Source: an uncultured Desulfobulbaceae bacterium
Lineage (GTDB): Bacteria > Desulfobacterota > Desulfobulbia > Desulfobulbales > Desulfobulbaceae
DNA: 7,435 nt
Reading direction: 5' to 3'
Assembly: GCA_947260045.1 (NCBI GenBank)
Contig: CAMYOP010000136.1
Location: 1 to 7,435 of the forward strand
In this document: piece by piece, positions 5,812 through 7,435 of the stretch
Position numbering within the stretch: the stretch's first letter is position 1
How the letters are laid out: every line of letters begins with the position of its first letter
Notes under the pieces: generated by a model
Database searches by the model: none
The model's input: the letters and a program-made list of their open reading frames with translations, nothing else
Told to the model about the DNA's origin: nothing
Program-made: the position numbers and the translations under genes

Positions 5812-7254
5812 TTTGAGCTGGGACACTTCCCGACGAAAAAGATTTTTCTCAGTCCACAAACGAATCAGACTTGTGAAACCCGTATAAGCCGCCTTCAGAT
5901 CAGTATAGGAACGGAGTGCCAACAGTCTCCTGAACAGGTAAGATGGACGGGAATAGAAGCGGCGAAAGGCAAGCTGACGCAAGCCTGCTATCTGTTCCCG
6001 GGTTAAGGTGTGCGGGACAAATGCAGCCCCCTGATAGGTATAATGTTGCAGGTTGGATGAGAGCGTTCCATATTTTTGGTGCTCATCATAGAGATCCGTA
6101 CCTGGAAATGGAGTCAGTGCATGGAAATTGGCCACGTCCGGATTCAGGCGACAGGCAAAATCTATGGACTCGAGGGCATCTTCATAGGTCTGGCCGGGAA
6201 TTCCAAATAAAAACGGCGTAAAGACTTTCAGGCCTGCCTTTTGGGCATTTTTCACACTTTGTTCAATCTGAGCTGTTGTTATACCTTTGCGGATGGTGTT
6301 GAGATCTTTTTGAACCCCGCTTTCAGCACCCAACAAAATAGCCCAACAGCCTGCCTTTTTAAAGAGTTGCAACAAGGGTAAATCCACCTGATTGACACAG
6401 GCCGAGGCAAACCAGGAAAAATCCAGTTTCCTCTTGAGTATCTCTCCTGCTATCTCTTCTGCCCGCTTATAATCAGCGGCAAAGGTATCATCGATAAACT
6501 TGATTTCTTTATAGCCCTGCTGCAAACAAAGCTCTACTTCGTCCATGACGTTTGCAACTGATCGATAGCGAATACCCTTTTCCCTCTTTCTATCAATTTG
6601 AAAACAGTAGAGACAGTTACGATTACAGCCTCGCGAGGTCATGACAACGGCTACGGGTTTTCTCTTATAGGTTGCAGGAGGTGGAATATATTTTTCAAAA
6701 TCACCCAGGAGTTCTCGTGCCGGAAAAGGAACCTCGTCAAGCTCTGTTATGAAATCACGGTCTTTATTTTGGACGATCTGACCTTTCTCCCGGAAATAGA
6801 GACCTGATATGCAGTGGAGTGATCCTTTGTTTTCAAGCATATTGACCAGTTCAACCACTGCATACTCGCCCTCTCCTGTCACCACAGCATCAATTGCCTC
6901 TGAATCTTTAAGACATTTTTCCTGCATGGCTATGGGATAAGGGCCACCGACGGTGATAAAAAGCGATTTGTTTTTCTGTCGTAATTTCCAGGTAGTAAGA
7001 AGTGCTTTGGGCCAGCCGAAGGTGGTGGAATAGATGCCAGCGAACTCTGCATTAAAGGCTATGGATTGCTCGATGATTTCTTTTTCGCTTAAAAAAGCAC
7101 CATTTAAAAAGAGAACCTCATGCCCTGCTTTTTTAAGTGAAGCTGCCACATACAGGGTGCCAAGTGGTTGCCAGTAGTTTATCTGGCTGGCAGCAGTTTT
7201 TCCTGGAAAAATATCTTCGGGCCGCCAACTGGGAATAATGAGGACACATTTCAT
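5806..7254 (-). CDS. Class B radical SAM enzyme with cobalamin-binding-type N-terminal domain
   Basis: The 482-residue product has an N-terminal Rossmann-like B12-binding-type domain (about 1-150): QPLGTLYVAASLKKAGHEV, ITVGGPYPIAM and DAVVTGEGE. There is no DxHxxG, so any cobalamin would lack that axial His ligand, as is common in class B enzymes. The radical SAM core follows with TSRGCNRNCLYC (C210, C214, C217), IKFIDDTFA (251-259), ILLGAESG (306-313), LFGIPGQTYED (349-359) and HALTPFPGTDLY (378-389). The last 80 residues are basic and aromatic, typical of the variable tail. The family performs methylations, ring formations and other radical reactions in tetrapyrrole, hopanoid, lipid and antibiotic pathways; this member's substrate cannot be told. 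AGGAGG seven bases before the ATG fixes the start. It converges on the SPASM-type enzyme with no room for a terminator. Confidence 0.95.
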   Translation of the reverse strand: MKCVLIIPSWRPEDIFPGKTAASQINYWQPLGTLYVAASLKKAGHEVLFLNGAFLSEKEIIEQSIAFNAEFAGIYSTTFGWPKALLTTWKLRQKNKSLFITVGGPYPIAMQEKCLKDSEAIDAVVTGEGEYAVVELVNMLENKGSLHCISGLYFREKGQIVQNKDRDFITELDEVPFPARELLGDFEKYIPPPATYKRKPVAVVMTSRGCNRNCLYCFQIDRKREKGIRYRSVANVMDEVELCLQQGYKEIKFIDDTFAADYKRAEEIAGEILKRKLDFSWFASACVNQVDLPLLQLFKKAGCWAILLGAESGVQKDLNTIRKGITTAQIEQSVKNAQKAGLKVFTPFLFGIPGQTYEDALESIDFACRLNPDVANFHALTPFPGTDLYDEHQKYGTLSSNLQHYTYQGAAFVPHTLTREQIAGLRQLAFRRFYSRPSYLFRRLLALRSYTDLKAAYTGFTSLIRLWTEKNLFRREVSQLKS

Positions 7255-7261
7255 ATATCGG

Positions 7262-7267
7262 CCTCCT
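7262..7267 (-). promoter_or_regulatory. Ribosome binding site of the class B radical SAM gene
   Basis: The minus strand reads AGGAGG seven bases before the ATG at 7254, confirming this start over internal ones. It lies in the short 25-base gap after the preceding open frame, which suits reading as the second gene of an operon. Confidence 0.8.
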
Positions 7268-7279
7268 GTTTCTTTTTGC

Positions 7280-7435
7280 TCATGAGAGGATTGATTCTAT
7301 TTTTCCACTCAAATTCGGGAGATAGAATGATTTTTGCTCAATTACAAAAAAAAATTCAGCCCCCTTGATCTTTGGGAAAAATTTAGGTAAGCGCAGACTC
7401 CGATCTGTATCCCTGTTTAAGCTCAGTTCGGGCAA
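7280..7435 (-). CDS. Possible 3' end of an upstream gene (partial)
   Basis: A minus-strand frame is open from the right edge to a TGA at 7282-7280, giving 51 residues: LPELSLNRDTDRSLRLPKFF, a GAEFFFVIEQKSFYLPNLSG segment, then KIESILS. It ends 25 bases before the class B radical SAM start, the spacing expected in an operon. Reasons for doubt: the stretch is short, contains a run of nine T residues, and is AT-rich. A second frame is also open from the edge, ending at a TAA near 7386 (ARTELKQGYRSESALT), which would make the rest a leader region. No family is recognised. Confidence 0.33.
   Translation of the reverse strand: MPELSLNRDTDRSLRLPKFFPKIKGAEFFFVIEQKSFYLPNLSGKIESILS

Noticed and set aside
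5943..6221. A 92-residue plus-strand open frame
   Set aside because: It is antisense to the conserved radical SAM core of the minus-strand class B enzyme and shows no independent coding signal.
1..7435. CRISPR array, tRNA, rRNA or insertion sequence
   Set aside because: No regularly spaced direct repeats, no cloverleaf or rRNA-like segment, and no transposase frame or paired terminal repeats with target duplications were seen.

Overview
The window looks like chromosomal DNA of a Gram-negative bacterium with moderate to low GC. Three things suggest this: exported proteins with classical signal peptides, a periplasmic-type tandem rhodanese, and two different radical SAM enzymes beside an inner-membrane glycosyltransferase. 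The combination would suit an anaerobic sulfur-metabolising Desulfobacterota (deltaproteobacterial) lineage. That placement is inference only; the window has no marker gene.

Layout. Positions 1-1621 (minus) hold most of a secreted, membrane-anchored protein with a degenerate von Willebrand A-like domain, two transmembrane helices and a very acidic tail that runs off the left edge. A good sigma70-type promoter lies upstream of it. Positions 1622-2087 are AT-rich and gene-free. Positions 2088-2284 (plus) carry what looks like a small two-helix membrane protein broken by two single-base frameshifts. A strong intrinsic terminator (2386-2416) closes a monocistronic periplasmic two-domain rhodanese (2451-3488, minus). 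The divergent intergenic region (3489-3719) has two sets of inverted repeats, one of them a striking pair of 17-bp inverted sites.

From 3720 rightward (plus), a family 2 glycosyltransferase with a C-terminal membrane region overlaps a radical SAM enzyme with a reduced SPASM-type cysteine domain, so the two form an operon. That pair meets head-on, with a 6-bp overlap of the coding ends, a class B (cobalamin-binding-domain type) radical SAM enzyme (5806-7254, minus). The latter has a strong ribosome binding site and may be the downstream gene of another operon whose preceding frame ends 25 bases earlier.

Working together. The glycosyltransferase and SPASM-type enzyme are very likely co-translated. 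With the convergent class B enzyme they could form a small modification locus for a glycan, lipid or peptide at the cell envelope. No precursor peptide or complete pathway is visible, so the product is unknown. The rhodanese is probably an independent periplasmic sulfur-transfer unit, possibly co-regulated through the shared divergent region.
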